A DNA stretch of 64,000 nt from Streptomyces griseiscabiei (GCF_020010925.1 NZ_JAGJBZ010000001.1:558001-622000), one strand, 5' to 3'. Positions 50,001 through 58,110 are shown, counted from the first letter of the stretch. Numbers and translations are program-made. Notes: generated by a model from the sequence alone, not told the origin.

Positions 50001-51016
50001 GCGAGGCCCACCAGGGATTCAGCCAGATCTTCCACGAGTCGCACGGCCGGACGCTCAACGCCGCGAACAACCTCGCGCTCGCGCTGCGCATGGTCGGCCA
50101 CTACGACGAGGCCCGCGACGTCGACCAGGACACCTACGCCCGCCGCCGGGAGGTGCTCGGCCCCGACCACCCCTACACCTTGGTCTCGGCCCAGGGCCTC
50201 GGCCGCGACCTGCGGGAGGTCGGCCGCTACACCGACTCGGTGGCGGTCCTGTCGGAGGCGTACGAGACCCACAAGCAGATCCTCGGCAAGGACTTCCCCG
50301 GCACGCTCAGCTGCGCGAAGTCGCTCGCCGTGTCACTGCGGCGGGCAGGCCAGTTCGTCGACGCGCGCCGCCTCACCCAGGCGACGCTCGCGCAGTACCG
50401 GACCCAGTACACCCGGGACAAGTATCCGGACCCGATCCCGGACTCACTCGCCTGTGAACTGAACCTGGCGGCCGACCTGTACGCCGCCGACGAGCCCGAC
50501 CGGGCGCGGGACACCGTCCGGGGTGTGCTGGAGCACTATGTGAAGGTCCCGGGCCGGGAGCACCCCTACACCCAGGCCGCGCTCAACAATCTCGGCATCT
50601 ATCTCTGGGCCTGCGGGGACGCCGAGGAGGCCGAGGAGGTGTTCCAGCAGGTGACCGGGCGGATGGCGGCGGGGCTCGGCGAGGAGCATCCGCACACGCT
50701 CTTCGCCCGCGCCAACCACGCCAACGTCCTGGCGGAGAAGGGCCGTCCGGAGGAGGCGTGGGCCCTGGAGGAACCGGCCCGCAACGTCCTCAGGTCCGTC
50801 CTCGGCCCGCAGCACCCGGAGACGCTGGCCGTCATCAGCAACTCGGCGCTGACGCTGCGCTCGCTGGGCCGCGAGGAGGAGGCCCAGCGGCTGCGCGAGG
50901 CGACCCTCGCCGAGCTGCGCCGGCTCGGGCAGAAGCTGGGCGAGGGCAACGGGATCACCCGGCTGGTGGGGCAGCGGCGGCGGGTGTACCGGGACCTGGA
51001 GCCGCTGGCGGTGTGA
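47066..51016 (+). CDS. fxsT: FxsT, ParA-like/TIR-like/NB-ARC/TPR signalling protein
   Basis: 1316 residues from the ATG at 47066 (ATGA overlap with fxsC). Order: a ParA/MinD-type ATPase (deviant Walker A YSYKGGTGRTMALANAAW, residues 13-30; DYILIDSRTGLSD) to about 320; a short TIR-like domain (MTDIVVVYAAENRMWADWVEAVLRQTG, about 340-470); an NB-ARC/STAND ATPase (FTGRSGILDELREQL, GLGGVGKTQVALEYV near 523, RWILVFDNADNPEEL, HILVTSRN) to about 780; and at least eight tetratricopeptide-like repeats to the end (for example HTYVTTSSLASDLAALGEYTKAVKLAREA). STAND proteins oligomerise on a trigger sensed by their repeats. No transmembrane segment is seen. It is probably the switch of the fxs system. Confidence 0.9.
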   Translation: MTARKDGRIITFYSYKGGTGRTMALANAAWILAANGKRVLAVDWDLEAPGLDRFFQPFLDPSVLASTTGVIDMITEYCWAATTGGPRSGPWHRDYARVEPHAVSLGPERLGLSFPEGGSLDFLSAGRRNREYSAAVSSFEWDNFYERLGGGQFLDELRADMKASYDYILIDSRTGLSDSADICTIQMPDVLVDCFTLSGQSLDGAAAVARSVEGGQHKRRIRVLPVLMRIDEGEKRKVDAGRALARLRFEGLPRGIDGEELGAEQQDAYWGAMEIPYVPFYAYEETLATVGDKSNIANSLLSAFERLTKVISDGEITALPPVPEPVRQRCLEAFTRRQPMTDIVVVYAAENRMWADWVEAVLRQTGCNVTLHDVSTGPPERLDPASRALLLLSHALQKSRHAQPVLRSLTDTALAIPRATTVPLRVDEVRFPDVLVDQEPVDLYRFDADQCVAALLAALKLPERPDDLAAVEPRFPGSAPTVWNAPQRNTTFTGRSGILDELREQLRGGASAVGTQPKTLFGLGGVGKTQVALEYVHRFMADYDLVWWISAEHGDGVTSALAELGARIGASGGDDMTLVSQETVRMLAEGTPTKRWILVFDNADNPEELTRFFPQGGGGHILVTSRNQTWEQRGASLPVDVFSRHESVEHLSRRAPGLSAEEADRVAEAVGDLPLAVVQAAAWLAETATPIEEYLRQLNEQTAGVLDLNQPADYPQTVAATWNISISRLRERSPASVRLLQLCAFMAPEPISSHLLYSREMLDELKKVDPSLQESLMLGRVIREIGRFALAKVDQASTSIQVHRLVQAVIRSRLSEEEQRQARHVVHTMLVGARPPGDEPIDDAETWPRFAIIWPHLNASELRDCHEVEPRRLLIDRVRYLWKRGDFPGARNLAEDLLGHWKETLGEDDMQYMYLHGQLANVLRTQGRFVEACAIDEEVRERQLRVLGPTHPHTYVTTSSLASDLAALGEYTKAVKLAREAHQGFSQIFHESHGRTLNAANNLALALRMVGHYDEARDVDQDTYARRREVLGPDHPYTLVSAQGLGRDLREVGRYTDSVAVLSEAYETHKQILGKDFPGTLSCAKSLAVSLRRAGQFVDARRLTQATLAQYRTQYTRDKYPDPIPDSLACELNLAADLYAADEPDRARDTVRGVLEHYVKVPGREHPYTQAALNNLGIYLWACGDAEEAEEVFQQVTGRMAAGLGEEHPHTLFARANHANVLAEKGRPEEAWALEEPARNVLRSVLGPQHPETLAVISNSALTLRSLGREEEAQRLREATLAELRRLGQKLGEGNGITRLVGQRRRVYRDLEPLAV

Positions 51017-51066
51017 GGGGGCGCGTCCTGAAGTCCCTGGGGCGCCCCCCTGTTTCCGCTTTCCGC

Positions 51067-51969
51067 TCAGGCCGCCGCGGGCGCCGTCGCTACCAGGAGC
51101 CAGCTCAGCACGTCGGGCAGGGCCCGGATCGCGGCGAAGTGCGCGGCGGCGGGTTCGTAGACGGTGACGGCGCCGGGGATGCGGTCGGCGAGCCAGGAGG
51201 AGTGGGCGGAGGGGGTGAAAACGTCCTTTCCGGCGTGCCAGAGCAGTACCGGGACCTTGATCTCGGTGGGGTCGAACCCCCAGGGGCCGGTCAGCGCGAG
51301 CGCGTCGTCGATCCAGCCGTACGGTGAGGTCCGCAGCGCCTCGTGGTAGTTGCGCAGCAGCATCGACCGGATGCCGTTGTCCGAGACGATCAACCGGTCC
51401 TCGTCCGTGAGGTCCCCGCGCAGTTCGTCGAGGAGCCGGGCGGGGTCGGACCGGATCGCGGCCGACCGTGGAATCAACCGGGCGACGAATCCCCGGGGAT
51501 CGGTGAGCACCGAACGGAACTCCCGGACGTTGTGCGGCGCCATCCCCGCGAACCAGTCGAGCCCCTCCGCGTCCTGCGGCGCGAGTGTCACGAGCGCGGC
51601 GGCCCTGGTCACCCGGTGGGGCAGCAGCGCGGCACAGGCCAGCGCGTGCGGGGCCCCGCCGGACCGGCCCACCACGGCGAAGCGGTCCAGCCTCAGCGCG
51701 TCCGCGACGACTTCGACGTCCTCCACGACATCCACGACCCGCCGCCCCGAACGCCGGTCCGAGCCTCCGTACCCGGGCCTGTCGTAGCTGATCAGCTGTG
51801 CGCCTCGGTGGTAGAGGAACATGGACCGGGGCCTCGGCCCCACCCTGCTCCCCGGCATCCCGTGCAGCAGGAACACCGGCCGTCCGTCCGGATCCCCCGC
51901 GCACTCGACCCGCAACCGGCGCCCGTCGGCCGTCCGGACATGGTCCGGCGTCCGTACGAGGTCATGCAC
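51067..51969 (-). CDS. Alpha/beta hydrolase
   Basis: 300 residues from the GTG at 51969, preceded by GGAGGGGGAG. PVFLLHGMPGSR (residues 31-42) forms the oxyanion region; the nucleophile is S103 in VVGRSGGAPHAL; LLWHAGKDVFTP gives the acid and EPAAAHFAAIRAL the catalytic His. It belongs to the broad esterase/epoxide-hydrolase-like group. It is convergent with fxsT and 50 bp away, so it is probably not part of that operon. The substrate is unknown. Confidence 0.88.
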   Translation of the reverse strand: MHDLVRTPDHVRTADGRRLRVECAGDPDGRPVFLLHGMPGSRVGPRPRSMFLYHRGAQLISYDRPGYGGSDRRSGRRVVDVVEDVEVVADALRLDRFAVVGRSGGAPHALACAALLPHRVTRAAALVTLAPQDAEGLDWFAGMAPHNVREFRSVLTDPRGFVARLIPRSAAIRSDPARLLDELRGDLTDEDRLIVSDNGIRSMLLRNYHEALRTSPYGWIDDALALTGPWGFDPTEIKVPVLLWHAGKDVFTPSAHSSWLADRIPGAVTVYEPAAAHFAAIRALPDVLSWLLVATAPAAA

Positions 51970-52225
51970 AGCGCTCCCCCTCCCTCGGTCCGCGGACCGG
52001 GACCACGCTGCCCGAAGATTTCCCGCGCGCCTACCCCGCGAAACGAATACGCAGGTCAAATAGGGCCTGCGCAAAGAGACCTGATTGAGCGTCAGTTATG
52101 GCTTGACTTCACCGGTTCCGCACGTCAGATTCGAGGCTCCGCACACCCCTGGGCGAAAGGGCGCCCCTCGCCGTCGCCGGGGAACAGCACGGCCACCGTC
52201 CCTTCGTGAGGCTGGAGCGTCCGGC

Positions 52226-54025
52226 ATGTCCAAGAGCGCGGAATCCGAGAGACGTACGGGTGCGGAGACGGGACCCAGTCGGCGGCGGGTGATCGGTACG
52301 GCCGCCGCGGCGGGTGTCGCGGTCGCGGCCGGCGGGGTCGCGGGGAGCCCGGCCGCGGCGGCCGCACCTCCCCTCCTCGGCACCTACGACGTCGTCGTCA
52401 TCGGCTCCGGCGCGGCCGGGATGACCGCCGCGCTGACGGCGGCGAAGCAGGGGCTGAGCTGTGTCGTCGTGGAGAAGGCGCCCACGTACGGGGGGTCGGC
52501 GGCGCGGTCGGGGGCCGGGATCTGGCTGCCGAACAACAGCGTGATCAAGGCGGCCGGGGTGCCGGACACCCCGGCCAAGGCGGCGCAGTACCTCGCGGCC
52601 GTGGTCGGGGACGAGGTGCCCGCCGACCGGCAGAAGGCGTTCCTCGACCACGGGCCCGCCATGCTGTCGTTCGTCATGGCCAACAGCCCACTGCGGTTCC
52701 GGTGGATGGAGGGGTACAGCGACTACTACCCGGAGCTGCCGGGCGGGTTGCCGAACGGGCGGTCCATCGAGCCGGACCAGTTCGACGGGAATCTGCTGGG
52801 GGACGAGCTGGCCCGGCTGAATCCCGCATATCTGGCCACACCGGCCGGGATGGTGGTCTTCAGCGCCGACTACAAGTGGCTCGCGCTGGCCACCGTGAGC
52901 GTGAAGGGGCTGGCCGTCGCCACGGAGTGCCTCGCCCGGGGCACCAAGGCCGCGCTGCTCGGACAGAAGCCGCTCACCATGGGGCAGGCACTGGCGGGCG
53001 GACTGCGCGCCGGGCTGCTCGGCGCGAACGTACCGGTGTGGCTCAACTGCCCCTTGACCGACCTGTACGTGGAGAACGGGACGGTGACGGGCGCGGTCGT
53101 CACCAGGAACGGCTCCGCCGGACTCGTCCGCGCCCGCCGGGGCGTGATCGTCGGTTCCGGCGGCTTCGAGCACAACGCGGCCATGCGGGCGCAGTACCAG
53201 GAGCAGCCCGTCGGCACCCAGTGGACGGTGGGGGCCAAGGAGAACACCGGGGACGGGATACGGGCGGGTCAGCGGGCGGGTGCCGATCTCGCGCTGATGG
53301 ACGACGCCTGGTGGGGCCCGGCCGTCGACACCCCGGGCCAGGCCTGGTTCTGTCTCGCCGAACGCACTCTGCCCGGGGGGCTGTTGGTCAACGGCTCCGG
53401 TGCGCGGTTCGTCAACGAGGCGGGGCCGTACAGCGATGTCGTCCACACGATGTACGAGAAGGACACGGCGTCCGCCGCGCACATCCCGGCCTGGCTGATC
53501 GTCGACCAGAACTACCGCAACCGGTACCTGTTCAAGGACATCCTGCCGACCTTCCCGTTCCCCGACGCGTGGTACGACGCCGGGGCCGTCCACAAGGCCT
53601 GGTCGATCGACGCGCTGGCCGGCGCGATCGGGGTGCCCGCCGCGGCCCTCCGCTCGACCGTCGACCGCTTCAACTCCCTTGCCCGAAAAGGGGACGACAC
53701 GGACTTCGGGCGCGGCGACAGCGCGTACGACCACTACTACACGGACCCGTCCGTCGCCCCCAACTCCTGCCTCGCGCCCCTGTGGCTGCCGCCCTACTAC
53801 GCCCTGCGGATCGTCCCGGGCGATCTGGGCACCAAGGGCGGCCTGCTCACCGACGCCCGCGCCCGCGTCCTGCGCCCGGACGGCTCGGTGATCCCGGGCC
53901 TGTACGCGGCCGGGAACGCCAGCGCCGCCGTGATGGGCCGCAGTTACGCGGGCGCCGGATCGACGATCGGTCCGGCGATGACCTTCGGCTACGTGGCGGC
54001 GCTGGACCTCGCCGGGAAGCTCTAG
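52226..54025 (+). CDS. Tat-exported FAD-dependent dehydrogenase (ketosteroid dehydrogenase/fumarate reductase-like)
   Basis: 599 residues from the ATG at 52226 (GCTGGAG upstream). SRRRVIGTAAAAGVAVAAGGVAGSPAAAAA is a Tat signal with cleavage expected near residue 50. The FAD motif DVVVIGSGAAGMTAALTAAKQGLSCVVVEKAPTYGGSAARSGAGIW follows, and LYAAGNASAAVMGRSYAGAGSTIGPAMTFGYVAALDLAGKL closes the FAD domain. This is the family of 3-ketosteroid delta-1-dehydrogenases and related flavoproteins, some of which act on tetrapyrroles or urocanate. Export with a bound FAD fits the Tat route. The gene ends in a shared CTAG with the convergent GNAT gene: the two TAG stops overlap. Confidence 0.88.
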   Translation: MSKSAESERRTGAETGPSRRRVIGTAAAAGVAVAAGGVAGSPAAAAAPPLLGTYDVVVIGSGAAGMTAALTAAKQGLSCVVVEKAPTYGGSAARSGAGIWLPNNSVIKAAGVPDTPAKAAQYLAAVVGDEVPADRQKAFLDHGPAMLSFVMANSPLRFRWMEGYSDYYPELPGGLPNGRSIEPDQFDGNLLGDELARLNPAYLATPAGMVVFSADYKWLALATVSVKGLAVATECLARGTKAALLGQKPLTMGQALAGGLRAGLLGANVPVWLNCPLTDLYVENGTVTGAVVTRNGSAGLVRARRGVIVGSGGFEHNAAMRAQYQEQPVGTQWTVGAKENTGDGIRAGQRAGADLALMDDAWWGPAVDTPGQAWFCLAERTLPGGLLVNGSGARFVNEAGPYSDVVHTMYEKDTASAAHIPAWLIVDQNYRNRYLFKDILPTFPFPDAWYDAGAVHKAWSIDALAGAIGVPAAALRSTVDRFNSLARKGDDTDFGRGDSAYDHYYTDPSVAPNSCLAPLWLPPYYALRIVPGDLGTKGGLLTDARARVLRPDGSVIPGLYAAGNASAAVMGRSYAGAGSTIGPAMTFGYVAALDLAGKL

Positions 54026-54498
54026 GCCGGGTCCGCGAGGCCTCCGGCCGCGTCGAGCCTCAGGTCGATCCACGGGATCGTGTCGCCGTCCAGCAGATAG
54101 CGCTCGACCTCCACGAAACCGTGGTCGAGCGCGAACCGCAGGCCGTCCCCGTTCGACTCCAGGACACAGGTCTCGATCACCCGGGCGCCCAGTTCCCGCG
54201 CCCGCCGCACCGCCCGCTCGTACAACTGCTCGCCGAACCCGCGCCGCCGGTGTTCGGCGAGCACACGGGCGATCACCGTGGCCGTGGCCGGCTCCCCCTC
54301 CGGCGGGCGCACCGTGGAGTTGCCGACGAGGACGCCGTCGGCGTACGCGAGTTCCAGATGGTTGCGCACGGCGCGTTCGCGGACGTCGTCGAGGGAGAGG
54401 AGGTGGGCCGGGACGATCGTGTTGTGGACGTGCCGCCAGGCTTCGAGTTCCTCGTCCCCGGCCGTGCCGTCCACGCGTCTGATCTCTAGGTCGCTCAC
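54022..54498 (-). CDS. GNAT family N-acetyltransferase
   Basis: 158 residues. The acetyl-CoA-binding motif reads ATVIARVLAEHRRRGFGEQLYERAVRRARELGARVIETCVLESNGDGLRFALDHGFVEVERY (residues about 73-135), with RRRGFG as the pyrophosphate loop. The N-terminal part is typical of small-molecule acetylating GNATs. Its stop overlaps that of the convergent flavoprotein gene (CTAG), so the two genes leave no room for a terminator. The acceptor is unknown. Confidence 0.9.
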   Translation of the reverse strand: MSDLEIRRVDGTAGDEELEAWRHVHNTIVPAHLLSLDDVRERAVRNHLELAYADGVLVGNSTVRPPEGEPATATVIARVLAEHRRRGFGEQLYERAVRRARELGARVIETCVLESNGDGLRFALDHGFVEVERYLLDGDTIPWIDLRLDAAGGLADPA

Positions 54499-54518
54499 CC
54501 CCGCAGCCTAGGCATCGT

Positions 54519-55199
54519 CTACGTGTCGAGCAGCGCGTACGCCCGTACCGGGAAGGTGCCCATGCCCTCGACGGCCGGCGGCGCGGCGTGGAAGCGGAAG
54601 CCCTCCGGGGGCAGTTGCTCCAGTCCCCGCAGGTGCTCCACGACGGGAATGCCGGCGCCGAGCAGGCCCGTGTGGGCGGGGCGGGTGCCGTCGTCGGTGT
54701 CGTCGATGTTGAGGGTGTCCATGCCGACGAGGACGGCACCCCGGTCCACCAGCCAGGCGACGGCGTCGGCGGTGAGGTAGGGGTGGCCGTGGCCGTACCG
54801 CTCGGTGCCCCAGTGCCGGGCCCAGCCGGTGTGGATCAGCACCGCCCGGCCGGTCACGTCGTACGGCAGCAGCGTCTCCCGGTCCACGGCCCGGCCGCGG
54901 TCGGCGATTCCCTCGACGCGCACGACGACCCCGTCGAGGTCGGTCAGCCGGTCGAGCGGCAGCCCGGAGAGGTCCTGGCCGTCGTCGAAGCGGTGGTGCG
55001 GGCTGTCGACGTAGGTGCCGGTGTTGGACACCATCGAGATACGGCCCATGGCGAACTCGGTGCCCGGCGCGTAGATCTCCCGGGACGCCTCCCGGGTGAG
55101 GTGTTCGCCGATCTCGGGCCCGGGGAGGCCGGGATAGGTGATCATCCCGTGCCGGATGGGGTGGCTGAGGTCGACGATCCGCCGTTGCTGGTTGCTCAT
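54519..55199 (-). CDS. Cyclase family (kynurenine-formamidase-like) hydrolase with altered metal motif
   Basis: 226 residues from the MSNQQRRIVDLSHPIRHGMITYPG methionine. The fold's metal signature HxGTHxDxPxH appears as N-T-G-T-Y-V-D-S-P-H-H (about residues 67-77), so two of the usual His ligands are replaced by Asn and Tyr; the Asp and final His remain. This substitution occurs in a subgroup of the family. Members hydrolyse amides, isatin or cyclic substrates in a metal-dependent way. It is divergent from a LysR regulator across 70 bp, making the pair a likely regulon. Confidence 0.85.
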   Translation of the reverse strand: MSNQQRRIVDLSHPIRHGMITYPGLPGPEIGEHLTREASREIYAPGTEFAMGRISMVSNTGTYVDSPHHRFDDGQDLSGLPLDRLTDLDGVVVRVEGIADRGRAVDRETLLPYDVTGRAVLIHTGWARHWGTERYGHGHPYLTADAVAWLVDRGAVLVGMDTLNIDDTDDGTRPAHTGLLGAGIPVVEHLRGLEQLPPEGFRFHAAPPAVEGMGTFPVRAYALLDT

Positions 55200-55221
55200 G
55201 CCCCGATCATTCCTACAGCTC

Positions 55222-55252
55222 CACTTCATCACAAGCAAGATTTACTGAAGTG
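55222..55252. promoter_or_regulatory. Inverted repeat between the cyclase-like gene and the LysR gene
   Basis: CACTTCA (55222-55228) and TGAAGTG (55246-55252) are perfect inverse arms, with 17 bp between. Its position in the 70-bp divergent gap, 18 bp from the LysR start and 23 bp from the cyclase-like gene, is where LysR regulators bind to control themselves and the neighbour. Confidence 0.55.
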
Positions 55253-55269
55253 TCGCTACAGTACGGCTT

Positions 55270-56193
55270 ATGGAACTGGACCCCCGCAGACTGCGCGTCC
55301 TGCACGCCGTGGCCCTGCGCGGGGGTGTGGTGGACGCGGCGAAGGTGCTGCATCTGACGCCGTCGGCCGTGTCGCAGCACCTAGCCCAACTGGAGCGGGA
55401 GGTGGGCCAGCCGCTGGTGGACCGTTCGCGGCGCCGGGCGGGGCTGACCCCGGCGGGCCGGCTGCTGGCGGCGCGGGCCGAGCGGATCGAACGGGAGCTG
55501 GCCGAGGCGCGCCGGGAACTCGCCGAGCTGACCGGCCGTTCGACGGGACCGGTGACGGTCGCCGCGTTCTCCTCCGCGGTCTGCCATCTGCTCGTCCCGG
55601 CCGTCGCCGCCCTCGCCCACGACCACCCCGGTCTGGAGCCGAGGGTGGTGGAGGCGGAGGGCCCGGAGGCCCTGCGCGAGCTGCGCACCGGCGGCCTGGA
55701 CCTGCTGGTCGTCGAGTACGACGGCGCCGACCCCGAGCCGCACGAGCAGGGGCGGGGCCTGGCGTCCGCGCCGGTCGCCGACGACGAGTACCGCGTGGTC
55801 ACCCCCGCCGACTGGTCGCCGACGCCCCGCTCGGTCCGCGATCTGGCCGACCGTCCCTGGGTCGCCGCCCCGCCCGACACGGCGTGCGGACGCGCCCTGG
55901 CCCGGATCTCCGCCCAGTACGGCTTCACCCCGCACCGCGCCCACACCGCCGTGGAGTTCCCGACCACGCTGGCCCTGGTCCGGGCGGGCCTCGGCGCGGC
56001 CGTCGTCCCCACCCTCGCCCTCACCGACGCCCCGCCCGAGACCGTGGCCCTCCCCACGGTCCGGGTGGCGGGCCACCGCCGTATCGCGGCGGTCTGGCCC
56101 GCCTCCCCGTCGGGCCCCCAGCCCCGCACCGCGGCCCTGGTCCAGGCCCTCCAGCAGTCCGCCCTGCACCTGGGCCTCACCCCCGCCCCCTGA
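55270..56193 (+). CDS. LysR family transcriptional regulator
   Basis: 307 residues. The LysR winged helix is at residues 2-62 (ELDPRRLRVLHAVALRGGVVDAAKVLHLTPSAVSQHLAQLEREVGQPLVDRSRRRAGLTPAGRLLAARA), followed by two periplasmic-binding-like effector lobes (VTVAAFSSAVCHLLVPAVAAL, GGLDLLVVEYD, VAAPPDTACGRALARISAQYGF). It is divergent from the cyclase-like hydrolase gene and probably regulates it. The last 26 bp are the left edge of the tandem duplication that follows. Confidence 0.92.
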   Translation: MELDPRRLRVLHAVALRGGVVDAAKVLHLTPSAVSQHLAQLEREVGQPLVDRSRRRAGLTPAGRLLAARAERIERELAEARRELAELTGRSTGPVTVAAFSSAVCHLLVPAVAALAHDHPGLEPRVVEAEGPEALRELRTGGLDLLVVEYDGADPEPHEQGRGLASAPVADDEYRVVTPADWSPTPRSVRDLADRPWVAAPPDTACGRALARISAQYGFTPHRAHTAVEFPTTLALVRAGLGAAVVPTLALTDAPPETVALPTVRVAGHRRIAAVWPASPSGPQPRTAALVQALQQSALHLGLTPAP

Positions 56194-56622
56194 AAAGGGT
56201 GTGGTCGCCGTCATGAGGCGATACCCCCCGGCACCGGGGCGAGGTGTCCGTCCGCACCGGGGCGGCGGGTGGCGCACAGCAGCGCGGCCCAGCCACCGGG
56301 GTCGGCGAAGTGGGCGCCACCCGCCGGGAGGACATCCAGGACGATCCGGTCGGGGCGCAACAGCACCGCGTCGGCCCGGCCGGCGCGCAGCGCGCCTTGG
56401 ACCTGGGCCTCACCCCCGCCCCTGAAAGGGGTGTGGTCGCCGTCATGAGGCGATACCCCCCGGCACCGGGGCGAGGTGTCCGTCCACGCCGGGGCGGCGG
56501 GTGGCGCACAGCAGCGCGGCCCAGCCACCGGGGTCGGCGAAGTGGACGCCACCCACCGGGAGGACATCCAGGACGATCCGGTCGGGGCGCAACAGCACCG
56601 CGTCGGCCCGGCCGGCGCGCAG
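56168..56622. repeat. Tandem duplication of about 222 bp at the LysR-MhpA convergence
   Basis: 56168-56390 is repeated at 56401-56622 (period 232-233, with a 10-bp junction cgcgccttgg at 56391-56400). For example, gtggtcgccgtcatgagg begins at 56201 and again at 56433. Each copy spans the 3' end of the LysR gene, the intergenic bases and the last 60 codons of the MhpA-like gene. The copies differ by one indel and about a dozen substitutions, so the event is not brand new. Confidence 0.92.
56211..56390 (-). pseudogene. C-terminal fragment of the MhpA-like hydroxylase, left by duplication
   Basis: The minus strand encodes ADAVLLRPDRIVLDVLPAGG and further residues ending APVPGGIAS, matching the last 60 residues of the intact gene at 56443-58089 with a few changes (VLPAGGAHF instead of VLPVGGVHF). 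It lacks the flavin-binding part and a start, and lies beyond the intact gene's stop, so it is a dead copy. Confidence 0.85.
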
Positions 56623-58089
56623 CCAGGCGGCGAGGGTGCCGTCGTCGTGCAGCGCCCGTACGTCGACGAGGCGGGCGCCGAGGCCGTCGGCGACGGCCCG
56701 CAGCGAGGGCGTGGGCGGTACGGCGGTCAGGACGGCGAAGGAGTCGCCGAGCACATCGTCCAGGCGGACCCGGCCGCCGTCCTCGGCGGCGACCCAGGGC
56801 TGCGGACAGTACGTGCCGCCCAGGGCGGGGCGGAGGCGGCCCCGGCGCGTCAACGGGCCGTCGCCCAGGGGGCGGCCGAGACCCCGGCCGAGCGCGGTCG
56901 TCACCGCCGGCACCCGGCAGGCCGCGCCCACCACGGTCCGGCGCAGCGCCGCCGCCCCGTCCTGGCCGCCGGTCATGGCCCAGCCGGTGGTGACCGCCAG
57001 CCGGATCATATGGCGGGCGTGCGGCTTGCGTTCGCGTTCATAGGTGTCCAACAGCCGTTCGTCGGCGCCCTGTCGGAGGACCCTGGCGAGCTTCCAGCTG
57101 AGGTTGCGGGCGTCCCTGATCCCCGCGCACAGCCCCTGGCCCACGAACGGCGGCGTGAGGTGGGCGGCGTCACCGAGCAGGAAGACCCCGCCCCGGCGCC
57201 ACCGGTCGGCGATCCGGGCCCGGAAGGTGTACGCGGACTGCCGTACGACCTCGAAGTCGGCCCCGGGGGACGGCATTCGGCGGAGATCGACCCAGGGCGC
57301 GACCAGTTCCCGCAGCCGCTCCCAGGCCGGCTCGTCCTCGTCGCCGAGCCGGAACTCCCAGCGGTAGCGGTCCTCGCCGATCCGCATGAAGGTGGCCGGC
57401 CGGTACGGGTCGCAGACCTGGTCGACGCCCTCCCAGCAGCGGACCGGAAGGGTGGTGCGGACATCGACGACGGTCCAGCGTTCCTCGAACCGCAGGTCCT
57501 CCCAGACGGATCCGATGGCCTGCCGCACCAGGCCGTCGGCGCCGTCGCAGCCGAGGACGTAGTCGCTCGACAGGCTGTGCCGCACACCGTTCTGACGGTA
57601 GGTCACCTGCACTGGACGACGGCCGGGTCCCTCGTCCCCCGGCGTCACCCCCTCGACCTCCACCCCGCCGCGCAGTTCGCACTCCGGGTGCCGGGCCAGG
57701 GCATCGCGGAGCAGCCGTTCCAACTCGGGCTGGTCGAACATGCTGGTCTCGGGGTGACCGTGGCGGCCGTGCGCGGAGCGCGGGAACTCGCCGATCCGGC
57801 GGTGGCGTCCGTCGAGCAGCCGCAGCCCGCGCCCTGGGCGGGCGATCGCGTCGAACGCGTCGGCGACACCGGCTGCCTGGAGGACGCGGCGCACCTCGTC
57901 GTCCATGGCGACGGCTCGCGGCAAGGGGTGGACGCCGTGGTGGCGTTCGAGGACGACGGTACGAACGCCCCGCCGGGCGAGCAGCAGGGCGGCGGTCACG
58001 CCCACGGGCCCGGCCCCGACGATGACGACGGGGACGCGCGCCGGTCCGGGCCCGGTCGCTCGCGGTCCGGTGATCTGGTCGGCGGTCAT
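56443..58089 (-). CDS. MhpA-like FAD-dependent aromatic hydroxylase
   Basis: 548 residues. The FAD-binding sequence VPVVIVGAGPVGVTAALLLARRGVRTVVLER (residues 18-49), the conserved GCDGADGLVR near 184 and the GD motif GVFLLGDAAHLTPPFVGQGLCAGIRDARNLSWKL near 297 are complete. The thioredoxin-like C-terminal domain typical of phenol hydroxylases extends from about 440. This is the 3-(3-hydroxyphenyl)propionate hydroxylase type, which adds an ortho hydroxyl using NADH and oxygen. It is the last gene of an operon with FAH and extradiol dioxygenase genes; a meta-cleavage pathway for an aromatic acid is inferred. The true substrate may differ from that of MhpA. Confidence 0.88.
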   Translation of the reverse strand: MTADQITGPRATGPGPARVPVVIVGAGPVGVTAALLLARRGVRTVVLERHHGVHPLPRAVAMDDEVRRVLQAAGVADAFDAIARPGRGLRLLDGRHRRIGEFPRSAHGRHGHPETSMFDQPELERLLRDALARHPECELRGGVEVEGVTPGDEGPGRRPVQVTYRQNGVRHSLSSDYVLGCDGADGLVRQAIGSVWEDLRFEERWTVVDVRTTLPVRCWEGVDQVCDPYRPATFMRIGEDRYRWEFRLGDEDEPAWERLRELVAPWVDLRRMPSPGADFEVVRQSAYTFRARIADRWRRGGVFLLGDAAHLTPPFVGQGLCAGIRDARNLSWKLARVLRQGADERLLDTYERERKPHARHMIRLAVTTGWAMTGGQDGAAALRRTVVGAACRVPAVTTALGRGLGRPLGDGPLTRRGRLRPALGGTYCPQPWVAAEDGGRVRLDDVLGDSFAVLTAVPPTPSLRAVADGLGARLVDVRALHDDGTLAAWLRAGRADAVLLRPDRIVLDVLPVGGVHFADPGGWAALLCATRRPGVDGHLAPVPGGIAS

Positions 58090-58110
58090 GTGCGGCTCAC
58101 TTCGCGGGTC

